Positions 1 through 10,710 of a DNA stretch of 10,710 nucleotides are shown piece after piece; the stretch's first letter is position 1; each line of letters begins with the position of its first letter. Source of the DNA: Euperipatoides rowelli (Eukaryota; Onychophora; Udeonychophora; Euonychophora; Peripatopsidae); the NCBI GenBank assembly GCA_003024985.2, contig PXIH01S0054955.1; one strand, 5' to 3'. A program made the position numbers and the translations under genes. The notes under the pieces were generated by a model. That model was not told the DNA's origin, searched no databases, and saw only the letters and a list, made by a program, of their open reading frames with translations.

Positions 1-9770
<9,770 letters not shown>

Positions 9771-9908
9771 CTGGAAATTAAAAAAAAAAAAATGTCTCTA
9801 GCAATTAATTGAGCAAACAAATAACTAGCGTCTGGATATCAAACTTATTTTTTCACATTTTTCCAAAATGGTGTATGGGGCTCAGATACTTTATTTTTTA
9901 TTTAGAGA

Positions 9909-9935
9909 CCTAACCTTACCCTAAACCCTAACTCC
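9909..9935. repeat. Degenerate interstitial telomere-like repeat
   Basis: CCTAACCTTACCCTAAACCC followed by TAACTCC approximates four CCCTAA units with small changes. TTAGGG/CCCTAA is the usual metazoan telomere repeat. It lies in the intron upstream of the first visible exon. Confidence 0.55.
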
Positions 9936-10636
9936 AACTATGCGTAAAAATCCACTTTGCCCCAACCCTATGATAATTAAGAGGTGCAATATGCACAACT
10001 ACTGTTGGCCCAACCGTTACTCTATTACAGTGAGTCTCGTGAGGAAAGGCGATGGTAAGTTTGATACCCAGACGCTAGTAACAAATGTTTTAAAATACAA
10101 TAATAGACAGATCAAGATTATAAAATGACTTTGTACCAAATATACTGTAAGTATATGCTAATCTTATGAAAACTAATAGATTAGAAATGGAGCAGATAAT
10201 GTAGTTATTTCATGCAAAACATACTGCCTTTTTTCCAAATTTCAGTTTGAAAACAGTGAGGAAAGTAGCCCATGTCAAAAATACTGCTCATTTCATATTT
10301 ATTTTGAAAACTGGGGGGGGGAAAATGGGAGGGGGATGTGGCAGAAACCTCCGACCCAAAATACACCTCTTGTTAGCAAGTATTTATTGTGAATCAGGTG
10401 TGGATTGCAACATACACAAACTTTCTAAGTTATTCACTTAGCATCAAGAAATTTTTAGAAACATAAATATACAATTCATGCAATAACTCCAATGAAACAT
10501 ATGAGCAAACATGTGTGTGCAGTCAAAAGGAATGAAATAAATATAAATGCACTGAAACTGAAGACTGCTTTCAATGAAATGATGCAACATGCAGGCAGAG
10601 AAAGGTACAAGACAATAAGAGCATTACATTGTAACA

Positions 10637-10676
10637 GGGTCATAATTCCACCCCTAACTGAAGTGTAATTATGCCC
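10637..10676. repeat. Hairpin at right edge, possible part of a repeat continuing outside
   Basis: GGGTCATAATTCCAC (10637-10651) pairs with GTGTAATTATGCCC (10663-10676) with one bulged T and one mismatch, around an 11-base loop. The sequence to its right (10677-10710) is more GC-rich than the intron. Confidence 0.6.
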
Positions 10677-10710
10677 ATGTCACAAGTTGTGCACAGCAGG
10701 GGCCACCAGG

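Larger units (their letters stand above)
9771..10710 (-). other. ACAT1 upstream intron, 5' part outside the window
   Basis: This sequence precedes the first visible exon, with AG at 9772-9771. I searched the minus strand for the preceding thiolase exon and found none. It contains a telomere-like tract (9909-9935), a G-run near 10312-10320 and a hairpin at 10637-10676. Short plus-strand open stretches at 9940-10128 and 10247-10441 show no recognisable domain and are probably chance. Confidence 0.75.

Noticed and set aside
9940-10128. Plus-strand 62-codon open stretch; also considered a tRNA-derived SINE because of a GTTTGATACCC sequence resembling a B box
   Set aside because: No matching A box at proper spacing and no cloverleaf could be formed. 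The peptide is unremarkable.
10247-10441. Plus-strand 64-codon open stretch
   Set aside because: It passes through a G-run, has low-complexity Gly content and has no domain or homologue I can recognise.

Overview
This is an AT-rich, intron-dominated stretch of an animal nuclear genome. It carries the middle part of one protein-coding gene on the minus strand: mitochondrial acetyl-CoA acetyltransferase (ACAT1, thiolase T2). Seven coding exons can be read between 9770 and 1599. All have canonical GT/AG splice sites and compatible phases, and together they give about 212 uninterrupted residues. The N-terminal exons, which include the active-site cysteine, lie beyond the right edge. The last exon or exons, with the C-terminal second cysteine and the stop codon, lie beyond the left edge. 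The gene is clearly metazoan and of the ACAT1 type rather than cytosolic ACAT2. An invertebrate, probably marine, fits the base composition, intron style and repeats (TTAA-flanked and hAT-type MITEs, TTAGGG-like telomeric sequence), but I cannot assign a phylum.

Layout from left to right: 1-1598 is intron downstream of the last visible exon; 1599-1756 is the exon with the NEAF and GHPIG thiolase motifs; 1757-2307 is an intron; 2308-2372 is a short exon (FADAAV motif). Then 2373-5208 is a long intron carrying a 772-bp piggyBac-like non-autonomous element (3777-4548, flanked by TTAA). The exon with TAANAS..NDGAAA is at 5209-5322. Next, 5323-9041 is a 3.7-kb intron holding a 21-bp tandem array with two C13 tracts (6173-6560), a diverged ~95-bp satellite (7060-7480) and an 849-bp hAT-type MITE (7623-8471) with perfect 8-bp target duplications. 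Four closely spaced exons follow (9042-9137, 9234-9285, 9495-9596, 9720-9770). The rest (9771-10710) is upstream intron with a telomere-like tract and a hairpin at the window edge.

The encoded enzyme would act in the mitochondrial matrix, interconverting two acetyl-CoA with acetoacetyl-CoA and CoA, and thiolysing 2-methylacetoacetyl-CoA in isoleucine breakdown. The repeats have no visible coding capacity. Their interest is structural: both MITEs are complete from end to end with their target-site duplications, and both have complex internal or subterminal architecture. No other gene, tRNA, rRNA or CRISPR array is supported.
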